From NCBI RefSeq assembly GCF_000143415.4, contig NW_003314301.1, forward strand, positions 855,020 through 919,019: a stretch of DNA of 64,000 bases. Reading direction: 5' to 3'. Position numbers and translations under genes: made by a program. The DNA is from Selaginella moellendorffii (Eukaryota; Streptophyta; Lycopodiopsida; Selaginellales; Selaginellaceae). Below are positions 49,866 through 62,360 of this stretch, in pieces. The notes beneath the pieces are model-generated. The model saw only the letters and a list, made by a program, of their open reading frames with translations. It was not told where the DNA came from and made no database searches. Every line of letters starts with the position of its first letter. Positions within the stretch are counted from its first letter, which is position 1.

Positions 49866-50965
49866 TTGAGTTCAAGGGCTTTGCATAAGAAACCTTTCGG
49901 CCTGGCTTTGAATCTTACTCATCGCGGGTGCCCTGATGAGTTCTCTGAACAATCTGTGGCTGAAAATAAAATAAAAATCAAAACATTTGTATTTGTTTGC
50001 AGAGAAATTGAGGAAGGTGAGAAACAGATATATTGGCTACAAAAGATGGCGTCTTCAAATGTTTCCATGATAACACTACAGATCATATCGAGTTTGCAGA
50101 CAGGAAAGCCATTGATTTCAGGATAGATGCCAGCAGCCTGCGGGGCATTTAGTGCAATGGATTTCTTCAAATTTGATTATCTGAAAGCATTCATGTTATA
50201 TCATGACTGTAATCCTGGTTGCGGAATGAAAACCTCTGCTTGAATCGAACTGTTTTAAGCTCCTTCAATGTAACGTCAACTGTCCCAAGAAAAATAAAAC
50301 AAAAACACCCAAAGTCGGAAGTGTTGACTCACTGACAAAGTGTCCAGTTATGATTTTGCCTTCAACTTCAATGTCCAGTGCATGTCAACCAACATGTAAG
50401 CTTAAATGTATTGGCAGATGGACTCTTCACAAATTCGGATACAAAGAATCGTATCTATCGGATGAATGGCTGACCAAGCTGATTATTATTCACTGGTTTG
50501 CTCCTTTGTCACTAATTTACATGGCTAATCTCACAGACAGTCCCAAATCCCTTCTCATGGATGAAGCTTCAAAACTAACGAAGGACTCGCACCAGGTATA
50601 AATTAGTGATGAAGTGGACTAGACTTGGGCTAAACTTCGGACTGTATTTTCTAGACTCTAGAGGAGCTCACTTCAGACGAATACCTCGACTACATCAGTA
50701 AGTTTGTAATTGCACCATATAAAGATAGTATCGTGCCTGTGATGAGTACAAGCCAAATCTCAAGTGAGAGCAGCCTGTTAGTGCTGAGCGATCTGGTTGA
50801 CAAGGCACACACAAGAGGCTTGCAAGTTCATCCTTGGACATTCCAGAATGAGTATCATTTCTTGCACAAGGACTTCCATTATTAAGAGTTTGATTTTTGG
50901 CTAGACAAGATTAGCGTTGATGGCATCTTCACTGATTTCCCCATACAAAAGAAAGCTCTTCATTA
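49866..50965 (+). pseudogene. Glycerophosphodiester phosphodiesterase, decayed
   Basis: Ordered fragments of a GDPD domain: LTHRGCPDEFSEQS (about 49915), ATKDGVFKCFHDNTTDHIE (about 50040-50100), SQVLTFDFAFNFN-like sequence near 50350, EELTSDEYLDYISKF with DSIVPVMS (50655-50745), DLVDKAHTRGLQVHPWTFQNE (50790-50850) and KISVDGIFTDFP (50905-50945). Stops (for example TAA at 50883) and frame changes separate the pieces. GDPDs hydrolyse glycerophosphodiesters to glycerol-3-phosphate. Clearly non-functional. Confidence 0.75.
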
Positions 50966-52480
50966 GATTATTTATTTTGATTATTATTTCTCTTTAGTTT
51001 TTGTTCAAGTCATCTAGCTCCCATTAAGTTTCTGGAGTGTTGCACCAACACGATGAGCAATGGGATCATATGCAGCATTTTTCTTAAGAAGAGATTATGA
51101 ATTGGGCTGATTATCAGGTTGATTTGGTTGTCACCTTTTTAAAAATGCCAAGGAACTTGCTACCAACAGGCATGACATTTTGCATGCCAATAAAGTGACC
51201 ATTTAGTTGTTGCCTGACAAGCATGTATGGTGAGACTAGAGAAGATGTCACCAAGGGATCATCCAGTGTTGCAACATGATTCTTCACATCATAAGTTTTG
51301 GTTAGAGATATTGTTTGTTTGCAAAATGGCACAACCGATGCTTTTGGCAAAATAATATTGTCACAGAGAATATGTAACTGTGTATCGTTGAAAATGAGTT
51401 TTGGAAGGAAAAAAACACACTCCACACCATGCTGGCTGGTCTGCTGTTCAAGAATTTATATGAAAAACTAGATTATGTTCTATTTTTAAAATACTTTTTG
51501 ATGTCTATATTATAAGCCATATTGTGTTCCAATTTTTTATTACATATAAAACATCATAATGTTATATATATAAAAACTAGATTATGTTCTAGTTCTATAA
51601 TAGTGCTTGAGAGTATATCTATATTAAAAACCATAGTATGTTCTAGTTTAGAACATAAATTATATACAGAAAAAACATTAACATTAAGTTTTACATTAAA
51701 AACATAGTTTTAAAATAATTTTCAAGAAAATTATATGTTATCTAGTAGAAACTATATTGATTCACAGAACCATATGTTATGTATATTGCTTGCTATATTC
51801 AGTTCTACTATACTGTAAAAGAATTAAAAAAAAAACCATGCATGGAATGAAAACCATATTGACAGGCATACTGTATCACCTTTAATTTCAAGAAAGGCAT
51901 CAATTTTTTTGTGCTTGGAATTTGAAAAAGAAAAATAAAAAATATCTTATAGTGATCAAGCCTTATCCATGACCTCTGTTTAGAAATCCCTTCAATGCCA
52001 TATACCTAGAATCTCCCAAGAGTTAAGTAAAGTTTCTTCTTGAAGCCATCACTTCAGTGTGGTTAAGGCCATTCATAAAGGTGTGAGAAAGGCCTCTAAA
52101 CAAAGGAAGAGCTAAACAGACTATCCACCTTCCATAGTTAAAACCAAAGAACTGAAGCATCAAAAAAAGACTTTTCTACAAGCACAAAGTTTTGTCACAT
52201 TTAGCACTAGTCCATAATTCTCATGTATAATGAAATTGGCATGGAAAAAAGAGAAGAAGCTATGAAAAGAACCTTAGATCAATCTATTGAGCTAAGCTTC
52301 TTTTTATTAAAAGATTGTAACTTCTCCAAACTCAAGAACAAGATTTGTCTCCTTTGTCATAGTGGACAAAGCTGCAATCCTTTTGAAATCTTGCATAGGT
52401 GAGTTTGGAGATGATATTTAAACATCACACAATAAAATGTATTCAGTGAGGCTCTTGCCTTTTTTAAATTAGGTATATTC
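50966..52480. other. AT-rich non-coding region with a short diverged tandem repeat
   Basis: No gene recognised. At 51465-51660 two diverged units of about 100 bp share CTAGATTATGTTCTA and TATCTATATTA. A 103-codon minus-strand frame at 51114-51425 has no recognisable domain. Confidence 0.5.
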
Positions 52481-52499
52481 TTACCCAGTTGTTTAGATG

Positions 52500-53010
52500 A
52501 GCTTGGGGCTAAGCCTCAGACAGTGTATGCCATGGTGCAATGCATTGGGCACATTCGCTCATGTAAGTGAAAGCTCTGCTTGCTTTGGTATTCATTCCAG
52601 CTATAGAGCTAGCATCTGATCAAGAAAGAGCTGATTGAGCAAGCACTAAAGCACTGAATCAAAAGTCATGTTTATCTCTTTCTTCCTGCCTTTCTTCTTG
52701 TTTTTTTTTAATCTTAGAGGCTAATCTTGTATAGTTGTCTTGGACAATTCAGAGAGCTGAAACCATATTGAATTACAGTGGAATGTGATGATGTGATAAA
52801 TTCACCAGATTCTAAAGCAATATTTTGCTATGGATTAGGACAATTATGGAGATATTCTTTTATGCAAGTAAATTAAAATTATTAAGCTTTTTCAGGAGCT
52901 TGTCATCAAGAGAAGGGAAAATAATAAAATTATTAATAAAATACTAAATAATGAAAAAGAAAAAATAAATTTATCTAAGTATAAAGTCCTTAAAACTCTA
53001 TCTTTATAGG
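52500..53010 (+). pseudogene. Degraded partial copy of XRCC4 including introns
   Basis: GTGCAATG...TTCGCTCATGTAAGTGA parallels the XRCC4 exon 1 donor. TTTCTTCCTGCCTTTCTTCTTG and CTTGTATAGTTGTCTTGGAC repeat XRCC4 intron 2 and the exon 3 start, followed by AGAGAGCTGAAACC. The exon 4 region is AT-rich and rearranged. Retained introns show it arose by DNA duplication, not retroposition. Most CG sites have become TG or CA. Confidence 0.75.
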
Positions 53011-53900
53011 GCTAAGATGGAAACTAATCCAAAAACGTGGGTATAGAATCTTAGATACCCATCCATGTGTATAGCATTCAAATCCCATGAGCAAAGATTT
53101 GAAGTTTAATTCACCAGTGGTACAGAAAGATCACAAATGCATGATAATATTAAATTAAATATAAATAAATTTTAAAGAAGAGATACCAAATATGCTCTAT
53201 AAAGCTGATCAATCAAGAATGTAATTTCCATATTTTTATTTTGATGGTGCTAAAACTGACTTAGTCTGGACAAAACCTCTAAAACAATTAGCGAAACAGT
53301 TTGATAGAGACAAGCAAAGGCTTTACCAACATAGATCACATCAACACCACAATCATCATGCCAAGATCTAGAATTGTTGCTTGTTTCTCCAGTTAAGCTC
53401 TGCCATCTTCAAAAGATAAAAGTTAAATGAAACCATAAATTATTAAGGAAAACAAAGAGAAATAGATCAAGAGAGAGCTAGAAAGAAATATGTGATTGAT
53501 TATATGTGTTTTTTTTCTTAGGCAACTTAGCTAATGGGTTAGTTCATGGTAGCATATCATCCTGCCAAGTCATTTAAATCTATTGGATACATAATGCTAG
53601 TATATATAGTACACCTTACATAATATTACACATGCTTATGTCAATATAAAATTGCTATTGACATGCCATTGACATACGAGTACATAGAATGTTGATCTTT
53701 TGCTAACCAAAATAAAAACAAATGAATCTTTTTAGAAGCTTTTCCTTCCCCCTCCATGACTTTATATATGATATATTCCATCTTGTTAATTTTCTCCAAT
53801 TATGGTTTTCATTTTGAAAGTAGACTCTTTGTACTTGTGGAGATTAGCATATTCCATTACATATATCCTAACTTCTCTTTGAGATGTCACTTAAGTCTAC
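53011..53900. other. AT-rich spacer, nothing recognised
   Basis: No open frame of note, no terminal repeats identified by eye, low CpG. Confidence 0.5.
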
Positions 53901-53904
53901 CCTT

Positions 53905-54370
53905 ATCACGAATGTGACTTCAGGTATCGAAAGTTACCTGTTAGCTAGTCTTTTCAGATATTCTTTCCTTACTGCCATGATGGCAGGAGGTCGGTATTGC
54001 TAGACCCTTTATTAGTCTCCACCTAAGTTAATTGAGAAACTAGTTATCACATGTGCACTTAGACTGGAAGGGCACTAAAGAAGGAAATCCTAAATTGTCA
54101 TTTGTCAAGTAGACTTGACACAGTGATGAGAAACTCATGATATTGACTTGCACTTGCTAGTGTTGAGAACCCTCGTGATATTGAGCTTGGTCCCTCAATA
54201 TTCGCTAAATGATTATTGCTTACTATGTTTGCCAAACACCCTTGCTATCATGCCCTTTGTGTTAATTTCCTTTTGGTCCCAAATACTATTTATGGAAAGT
54301 GTCTAGATTCGCTCATTTGGCACATCTACAGAATGTAGAGATTATTTTAAACACAATAGTGTTCGTCCTG
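53905..54370 (+). repeat. LTR-like fragment, plus orientation (arm of an inverted pair)
   Basis: It begins near ATCACGAATGTGACTTCAGG. Its full length aligns with the reverse complement of 62360-62812, including GGAGGTCGGTATTGCTA and AGAATGTAGAGATTAT. On the right-hand copy a polypurine tract abuts the start, which suggests an LTR. Confidence 0.6.
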
Positions 54371-54965
54371 TGTCCAAATTCACAATCTAAGGACATTCCA
54401 TATTTAGTAAATTTTGAGCTTGTCCCAGAGATTAACTCCTGATACTTGAGGGAAAGGGCTCATGAATAAGAGTGCACCTTCTTTTCCAATCGGTTAAAGA
54501 TCTTGGGATATTTAGGGTTAAGCATCCTTGGGTTTGAATAGTACTAGGCTAGTTGGTAGAGTACCCATATCCTTGCATTAGGCCACTAGTATGTTGAAAT
54601 AACACAAGACTTTGTTTGGCTCTGTTTTGTGTACTGGTCCTGGCATTAAGATACTGGATACTCTAGGATTGTTCCAAGTCACTCCATGCTTCTATCCCTT
54701 CGCTCTTGGGCTGTATGCTCGGGAGTTATTCCGTGGTCTTGTTCCTTCACTCTTTGGCTTCTAGTTTAGGAGTTTGGCACTGTTCTTTCGTTCAATGGCC
54801 CAAGGCTCTAAAACTCAAGTTTTGCACCACTGTCCTTTGGACACATGGCATATGGCATGTGGCATGTGACATGTGGCATATGAAGGGTTTAGGTTCCACT
54901 TCTGTGGTTATCCTATAGTAAATCATTATAGGATAAAAGGTAAAAACCGTGCACTACAACCCCTT

Positions 54966-55370
54966 TGTAAACAACCAAAAAGAACGACTCGAAAGACAAT
55001 CTATAAAGATTTAAATATAGAGGGAAAAGATATATAAATAAAGAGTGCACCCTTTTTTCCAATCAGTTAAGGGTCTTGGGATATTCGGGGTTAAGTGTCA
55101 TTAGATTTGAATAATACTAGGTTGGGTGACATCTTAGGAAGTTTAAATTCAGAAGCTTATATTTGGTATCAAAGCAATATGGGGTCCGACTCTGTTAGTT
55201 GGATAAGGAAATCACACCACATGTTAAAATTGATATTTGATAGGCCCAATTTGCTTTAGTTGGGCTCGACCTGTGAACTTGTAGGAAAGTGTGGTGGATT
55301 GTAAGCAACCAAAGGGAACGACTCGAAAGACAATTCATAAAGGTTTAAATATAGAGGAAAAAGGTTAAAT
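54966..55370 (+). mobile_element. Miniature LTR element (TRIM-like), copy 1
   Basis: LTR 54966-55161 starts TGTAAACAACC. TTTGGTATCAAAGC at 55162 is an initiator-Met-type primer site. The internal part is only about 136 bp. A second LTR starts at 55298 with TGTAAGCAACC and is cut short at about 55370. There is no coding capacity. Confidence 0.65.
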
Positions 55371-55589
55371 TCAATTTACTCTAGTTAGGCTCAACCCAAG
55401 GGTAGGGTGTTAAGAGAGCAGGGCTCAAGAGAGAGCTGTTGTATATATGTGGTAGTGGCTAAAGTGGAAGCCAAATGAGAGTAATATATTTGGACTAAAA
55501 GCTTCGACTTGGAAAGTCGAGTCAGGAATGAGCACGAAACAAGCAGTAAGTGAGTCTCTAGAAAAGGGACATAAGAGGACCAATATATG

Positions 55590-56170
55590 ACACATGGAGG
55601 ACCCGAGATGGAGTCTGAGATGGACCAAAGATAGAGTCCGAGATGGACCCGAGATGGAATCCGAGATGGACCCGAGATGGAGTTCAAGATGGAGTTTGAG
55701 ATGGACCTGAGATGGAGTTCGAGATGGAGTCTGAGATGAACCCGAGATGGAGTCCGAGATGGAGACCAAGACTGAGTCCGAGTCCGAGTCTAAATTCGAG
55801 ATTGAGACTAAGACCGAGTCTGAGTTCGAGTCCGAGTCCGAGTCCAAATACTAATATAGGCTTTCACTCGTGGAGGACCTGAGATGGAGTCTGAGATGGA
55901 CCCAAGATAGAGTCCAAGATGGAGTCTAAGGACCTGAGATGAAGTCCGAGATGTAGATCGAGACTGAGACTGAGTCCGAGATGGACCCGAGATGGAGTTC
56001 GAAATGGATTTGAGATGGAGTTCGAGATGGAGTCTAAGATGGACCTGAGATGGAGTCTAAGATGGAGACCGAGATCGAGTCCAAGTCCGAGTCCGAGTCC
56101 GAGACCGAGACTGAGACCGAGTCTTAGTCCAAGTTCGAGTCTGAATCCGAGTCTGAGTCCGAGTCCAAAT
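55590..56170. repeat. GAGATGGACCC-type tandem arrays in the 5' LTR, two blocks
   Basis: Blocks at 55590-55850 and 55875-56165, separated by a short ACTAATATAGGCTTTCACTC spacer, repeat GAGATGGA/GAGTCC/GAGACC hexamers. The second block looks like a duplication, since the 3' LTR has only one block (58860-59135). Confidence 0.8.
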
Positions 56171-58654
56171 ACTAATATAGGTTGTTGAGTGAAAGCCCAA
56201 AGCAATCGTCCCTCAGAGGGGGGCTGCAGGGGGTTCCAAAAGTATAGTAGGGAGAGTGTAGGGGTTGGACCTAGTGGAGCCAGTTTAGCCAGAAAAGGCT
56301 AGTGTGACCTAGGAAGGTTATACCTAGGTGTTAGATGATATTATATCCACTGAGGAGTCCAAAGTTAGAGTGAATATGGACAAACAAGCAGGGTAGCATG
56401 GTGAAGTGTTCAAGAGCCAACTTTAGTTCCCTTGGGAGATCGAATGGCTGATACTCCCAGTCCAAGCATGGGTGGCACTACCTACTTGGATACCTGGTGT
56501 GGCTCAATAGAACCTCACTCTAGCCCCATGGCTAAAGCACCTAAAGGCAGAAGGTGGGGAGAGTACCCATGAGGCTCGTGTAGGGCCATGGTGTTTCGAA
56601 ATGTTGTCCCAAAGTCCCAGACTGTGAAAAGGAAGAGGGGCAATCCTCTGGTGTAGTGACCAAGGATACGGTTACATAGTGAGGAAGTCTCAAAGGACAG
56701 TGGGACTTAGTGGTCGGACCAGTGGGCCTTGACCCAGTGGCAATGTTAGCGAACACGACCATGGATAGATAGGGACTTGGTGGGGATTGAAAAAGGGATA
56801 TTGAAGAAGGTTATTTTTTATGTCTACAAGTGTTCTAAGGATGCTAAGGAGTGGATTTGGGATGATTACGCATGGATGGATGGCCCAGTTTTTGAGAGAC
56901 AGGATTGTGATGTCGGTGGTGTTGAATCACCGGTGTGACAAAAGTGAATAGGTATAGCCTTAGTGTAACGGGCTAATATATTAGTGGTACCTTTAGGTGG
57001 CGGTTATGGGATGGGACATGTGGAGCACTTGGACCAAGGGCAAAGGTTGAGTGGCATGGATGCCAAGCCCCAAGTCCAGAATATGACTTATGGAGGTTGT
57101 AAGTGAGACTCCTCCAAATGGTTGGGGTGTGGTTAAGTGACTAAAGTAGAATGAAAAATTTAGTCGCTTACAATTTAGTATCGAAGTTATTCTTTAGTCC
57201 AACTTTTATTGGTGCTTAAGTATATTACCACTTGTGTTGGCATTGGAAGGTTCTAGGAGTGGGCCTATCCTTGAGGAGTAGTAAGTCGGGAGAGCATAGT
57301 TTTCCACTATAGTTCATGTGTGAACTTGTAGGCAAGGTGGTGGATACAAAAGGGCCAATAAAGGAATAATTTTGGGATCTTGGGAATACTATAAGGTTTT
57401 CTTTAGAGAGTTGAGGATGTGATCCAGATGAGCATTTGACTTAGCAAACTAGCTAATGTAGTTGTGGTAAATAACTATAGTTGGGATCACAAGAAAGATA
57501 AAGATTTTAAAATAATAAAGGAGTCATAAGATTATCCTTATATAGTTGAGGTTGGTACTCATGAATTTAAAACTAGAATTAATAACCGTGGAAGGTCAAA
57601 TACGGATAAGGACACAAGTCCTTGAAATAGTAGCTAGGGTTACATTTTATAAATGTTGGAACAAACCTAAGGAGTTTGGGGTGTATTGAAATGATGAATG
57701 AGTATTCTCATCATATGGATAGATAGTCCTAAGGGGCAAAAGTAACCTATAAGGAACGAAAAATAATCAAGTATTATGCTAAAATAAATAGCTGAAAATG
57801 CTAAAGAGATTTACTAGGGGTAAACACCCTCTAGACTTGGCAAAGCAAAGTCTTTGTTATGGAACCGAAAGAATACCTTGAGAATGAAAGTAGTGATCCT
57901 ATGTTGTTAAGTGCAATAGTCAAAAGATAAGAGTAAAAGACTAGTGGCTAAGAAAAGAGCCATGGGAATCATAGGAAGAAATCCAAAGAGCAAAGTTAGG
58001 CCAGGAACACTAAAGTATTGGATGCTAACGGATTGTGGGAAAGATAATATATTTCCAAGGATGGATTCCACACTGCTCTGATTTGGCGAAAGTGGAAGCT
58101 CTAAGGGAGGGAGTGGCAAGGTAGCCAAATGATAAGGCCATAGACAGCTTTAGCATCAATTATGATAACTAGAACTTAGTGCCAAAAGTGGCAAGAAATA
58201 AAAAAGAGGATGATAGTGCTCTTAAGTAGAGAACTTCCTAGGATGGGGAAGTGGAGTTTGCACAATATGTGCAATGTAAGATGACAGGGGCACCTAAAAA
58301 GTTGATTTCGAGAAGTCAAAATTAAAAATTCCAAAGTGCAAAGGTTATATTGATGGAAACTGAGACTACTCAAGAATGAGTAGTGAGATTCAAATAAAGA
58401 AGGTGTCTCTAATAGGTTTAGCAAGAACTAAACTAATAAAAGGAGAGAACCACCATAAGTGGTTGAATGAGTTTCTAAGTTGGAGAGGCTATGCTCCTTA
58501 AAGGATGGACAAGGCATAGTGAGCCTTGGTGTCAAACTATTGACGAATATTGGCTAAGTGTCAAAGATGGAAAGGGTAATACATGTTGGTGTTACTTTAT
58601 AAAATGGTTTATCGTTCGATGAGGACATTGAATTTTATCTATGGGTGGTGGAGT

Positions 58655-60113
58655 TGTGAGACACAAATCTCAGAGCCCCAAAAGTGGAGCCAAAAGGGTG
58701 CCACGTGGTAGTGGTTGAAATGGAAGCCAAACAAGAGTAACACATTTAGACTAAAAGCTCTGACTTGGATAATCGAGAGTGGGAGTAGAACTCTTAATGA
58801 AGTACTCGAGGAACGAGCACGAAATAAGCAGTAAGTGAGTCTCTAGAAAAGGGACATAAAAGGACCCAAGATGGAGTCCAAGAAGATGGAGTTCGAGATG
58901 AAGTCCGAGATGGACCTGAGACGGAATTTGAAATGGACCCGAGATGGAGTTCGAGATGGAGTCTGAGATGGATCCAAGATGGAGTCTGAGATGGAGTCCG
59001 AGATAGACCCGAGATGGACCCGAGATAGAGTCCGAGATGGACCTAAGATGGAGTCCGAGACCGAGTCCGAGTCCGAGTCTAAGTCCGAGACCGAGACCAA
59101 GACCAAGTCTGAGTCCAAGTCCTAGTTCGAGTCCGAATACTACTATAGGTTGTTGGGTGAAAGCCCAAAGCAATCGTCCTCTAAGGGGGGGGCTGTAAAG
59201 GGTTCCAAAAGTATAGTAGGGAGAGTGTGGGGGTTAGACCCAGTGGAGCTAGTTTAACTAGGAAAGGTTAGTGTGACTTAGAAAGGCTATATCTAGGTGT
59301 TGGGTGATGTTATATCCACTAAGGAGTCTAAAGCTAGAGTGAATATAGACAGACAAGTAAAGTAATTTGGTAAAATGTTTAAGAGCCAAGTCTAGTTCCC
59401 TCGGGTCCAAACATGGGTGGCACTACTTACTTGGATACTTAGTGTGGCTTAATGGAACCTCACTTTAGCCCCATGGCTAGAGCACCCAAAGGTAAAAGGT
59501 GGGGAGAGTACCCATGAGGCTCGCGTAGGGCCACAATATTCCAAAATATTGTCTAAAATCCTAGACTATGAAAAGGAAGAGGTTCAGTCCTTTGGTGTAG
59601 TGACCAAGGATACAACTAGGAAGTCCTAAAAGACAATGGGACTTAATGGTTGGGCCAGTGGGCCTTGACCTAGTAGTAGTGTTGGCGAATATGGCTATGG
59701 ACAGATAAGGACTTGGTGGGGATTGAAAAAAAGGTTGTTCCTTATGTTTACAAGTGTCCTAAGGATGTTAAGGAGTGGATCTGGAATGATCACTCATAGA
59801 TGGATGGCTTAATTTTTGAGAGACAGGACTGTGATGTTAGTAGTGTTGGATCACTGATGTGATAAAGGTGAATGGGCATGGCTTTTAGCATAATAGGTTG
59901 ATATATCAGTGGTACCTTTGAGTAGCGGTTATGAAATCAAACATGTGGAGCATTTGGACCAAATGCAAAGGTTAAGTGGCATGGATGCCATTCTTGGGGC
60001 TAGAAAGCCCCAAGTTCGGAATATAACTTATGGAGGTTGTAAGTGAGACTTCTCCAAATGGTTGAGGGTGTGGTTAAGTGACTAAAGTAGAATGGAAAAT
60101 TTAGTCGCTTATA
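58655..60113 (+). repeat. 3' LTR of the large non-autonomous element
   Basis: TGTGAGACAC to TAGTCGCTTATA, about 1459 bp, with one tandem array at 58860-59135. Confidence 0.65.
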
Positions 60114-60168
60114 CTATAGCTCTCAACTTCTGTTCACGAGGATGTGAACTTGTAAAAGAGTGTGGTGG

Positions 60169-60640
60169 ATTGTAAGCAACCAAAGGGAACGACTCGAAAG
60201 ACGATCTATAAGGGTTTAAATATAGAGGAAAAAAACCCATGAATAAAAAGTGCACCCTCTTTTCCAATCAGTTAAAAGTCTTGGGATATTCAGGTTAAGT
60301 ATCTTTGGGTTTAAATAATATTAGGCTGGGTGACCTCTCAAAAAGTCCAAATTCAAGACATTACACCCTCTTTATTGACCTTATAGTTCTAAATATCCCC
60401 TAAATAGATCTTGGATAAGTTCTATAGTGTATATTGGGTCATTCTTGTCTATGACATCCTATAAACAACTAAAGAGAATGATTTGAGAGATGAAGGTTCA
60501 AATATAAAAGGAAAAAGCCCATAAATAAAAGTCCATCCTTTTATTCAATTGGTTAAAGGGCTTGGGATATTTGGGGTTATGTGTCATTAGGTTTGAATAG
60601 TTCAAATTCAAGAGTTTATGTTTGGCATTAGAGATATCTT
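60169..60640 (+). mobile_element. Miniature LTR element (TRIM-like), copy 2
   Basis: LTR-like unit 60169-60358 (TGTAAGCAACCAAAGGG start) and a more diverged one at about 60467-60622 followed by TTTGGCATTAGAG, a decayed primer site. Same family as 54966-55370. Confidence 0.55.
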
Positions 60641-60959
60641 GGGTTTGATTTTGTAAGATTCTTATAGAAAGCTATGTCACTCAGCTATTAGTCTAACATT
60701 GCACAATCAAGGTTGCTCCATCGACGAACAAGGCCTCTACATCAACACTATCACCAACATAACTATGACCTAAGCTTAGAAGAAGCACCAACTAACAGCC
60801 CTAGATATCAATGGAGACCAAAACTTAGTTGTTCAACAAGTCCCAAGTCTAGTCATTGCATATCACCAATGAGACACTCACAACTGTGACCCAAGCTCAG
60901 AAGAAGTATTAGCCAACAGCTTTGCAAATTCATGCCCTCATGAACGAAAGCTGAGAGTC
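60641..60959. other. Non-coding stretch with an imperfect direct repeat
   Basis: TATGACCTAAGCTTAGAAGA and TGTGACCCAAGCTCAGAAGA, each followed by AGC(A/T)-rich sequence, recur about 125 bp apart. No gene seen. Confidence 0.4.
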
Positions 60960-60974
60960 ATAGCTCCCAAGAGC

Positions 60975-61423
60975 CCCGCTCTTTTGACACCCTACCCCTT
61001 AGGTTGAGCCTAGCCAAAGCAAACTAAACCTGGCAGATGTCAATTAACATGGTGGTGGGATTCCCCTAAGCCAACCAATAAAGTTGAGGAGAGCCCTGCT
61101 CTTTTAACACCCTACCCTTAAGTTGAGCCCAACCGAAATAAATTAGACCTACCAGATGTCAATTAATATATGGTGTGATTCCCTTAAGTCAACTAATAGA
61201 GTCAAACACAAGACCTCTCTGATACCAAATGTAAGCTCCTGAATTTAGACTTCTTGAGAGGTCACCCACCTCAATACTATTCAAACCCAAAGACATTTAA
61301 CCTCAAGTATCTTAAAACATTTAACAATTAAAAAAGAAGGTGCACTCTTGTTCATAGGCCCTCTCCCTCTATATTTAAACCTTTATGGATCATCTTTCAA
61401 ATTGTTCCTTTTAGTTTTTTACA
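60975..61423 (-). mobile_element. Miniature LTR element (TRIM-like), copy 3, inverted
   Basis: On the minus strand: LTR 61423-61230 (TGTAAAAAACTAAAAGG to GGAGCTTACA), primer site TTTGGTATCAGAG (61229-61217), then a short internal segment. AGCCCTGCTCTTTTAACACC and a similar unit 110 bp away form a direct repeat inside it. Confidence 0.65.
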
Positions 61424-62360
61424 TTGCCCTTTAAGTTGGCATTTGTTAGATCCCCTATAGTTGATGTTGAACCTTCTCAGCTCAACATGACATCTTCTCT
61501 AGGAATACAATAATTATTGCATAATTCATTCACCCTTTCACTCAGTCAACTTTTGTACTCGATCCCAGGATTTGGCCAATAGCTAAAAACTCTTGCACGT
61601 TCAAGCCAACCTCTTCTTCATTCTAGTGAAGAGATTCACATTATGGATATTATGGCATCACAAGATCCAGGAGCTTTCATGGCATCAATCACTTTATGAG
61701 ATATAGTTATAATAGAACCACTTTTTTATTTGGGATTAGGGAGTAATGTTATTTCCTTGGTATTGGCAAAGTTTTCTAGGCTCCATATCCATACTATCAT
61801 CCTCAAAACCTTTGTATCATACTGTAATCCTTGCGGGCATATGCTTTTAAGTGCCAATATCAATCCAAAGGATCTCATTGTTAGTGGATTTCATAGTGGT
61901 AAACTCCCAGCAAGTGAACTCACATTCTCTCACCATTCTTATCATCTTAGGATGCTTTTGACACCTCCAAGCAAACACTAAGACATACTAGAAGAAGGGG
62001 ACAATGCAAATTAGTGACAAATCACCACTAGAAAGCTTTACAATGCTCTTTAGTTCTTTGATGGAGAATGTTTCTACTCCTACTTCACAGCCTAAGCCTA
62101 CTCCTACTCATAAGTGGAGTGCTTTTCCACCAGAGTTAGCTATTGTCTCCCTTGAGCTCCTTGACAATCCATCACTACCAAAAATGGATGCATTTAACAT
62201 CTACAATTTTTCTATACCCAATGCTACTATTGAACTATCCATGGCCATCTACTCTAGTGCTATACAGTCCTTATCACAATCAAAACTTGCCTCAAGGCAA
62301 GATTCAATCACGATTCCAAAGATTTGTCACATGTTTGAGGTGATAAACCTTGACTTGATT
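61424..62360 (+). other. AT-rich DNA with an unassigned open frame at 62004-62402
   Basis: A 132-codon frame (PTSQPKPTPTHKWSAFPPEL region) shows no domain I can name, and its 3' end runs into the LTR-like repeat. It may be a retroelement relic. No other gene seen. Confidence 0.3.

Larger units (their letters stand above)
55410..60113 (+). mobile_element. Large non-autonomous LTR element with tandem arrays in its LTRs
   Basis: 5' LTR (about 55410-57172, first bases diverged), degraded primer site TTTAGTATCGAAG, internal region 57173-58654 without gag or pol, 3' LTR 58655-60113 starting TGTGAGACAC. The internal region matches 24951-26625. It is related to the chromovirus LTRs through the GAGTCCGAG-type arrays and the ACTAATATAGG...AAAGCCCAAAGC stretch. 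It probably depended on proteins of a related Gypsy element. Confidence 0.7.

Noticed and set aside
51114-51425. 103-codon minus-strand frame in AT-rich DNA
   Set aside because: No domain, no neighbouring exon, composition like the surrounding decayed repeats.
54530-54570. TAGTTGGTAGAGTACC resembling a tRNA D-arm, and a similar inverted stretch near 62960
   Set aside because: No acceptor stem, anticodon arm or T-arm at the right spacing; at most a SINE or tRNA-derived relic.
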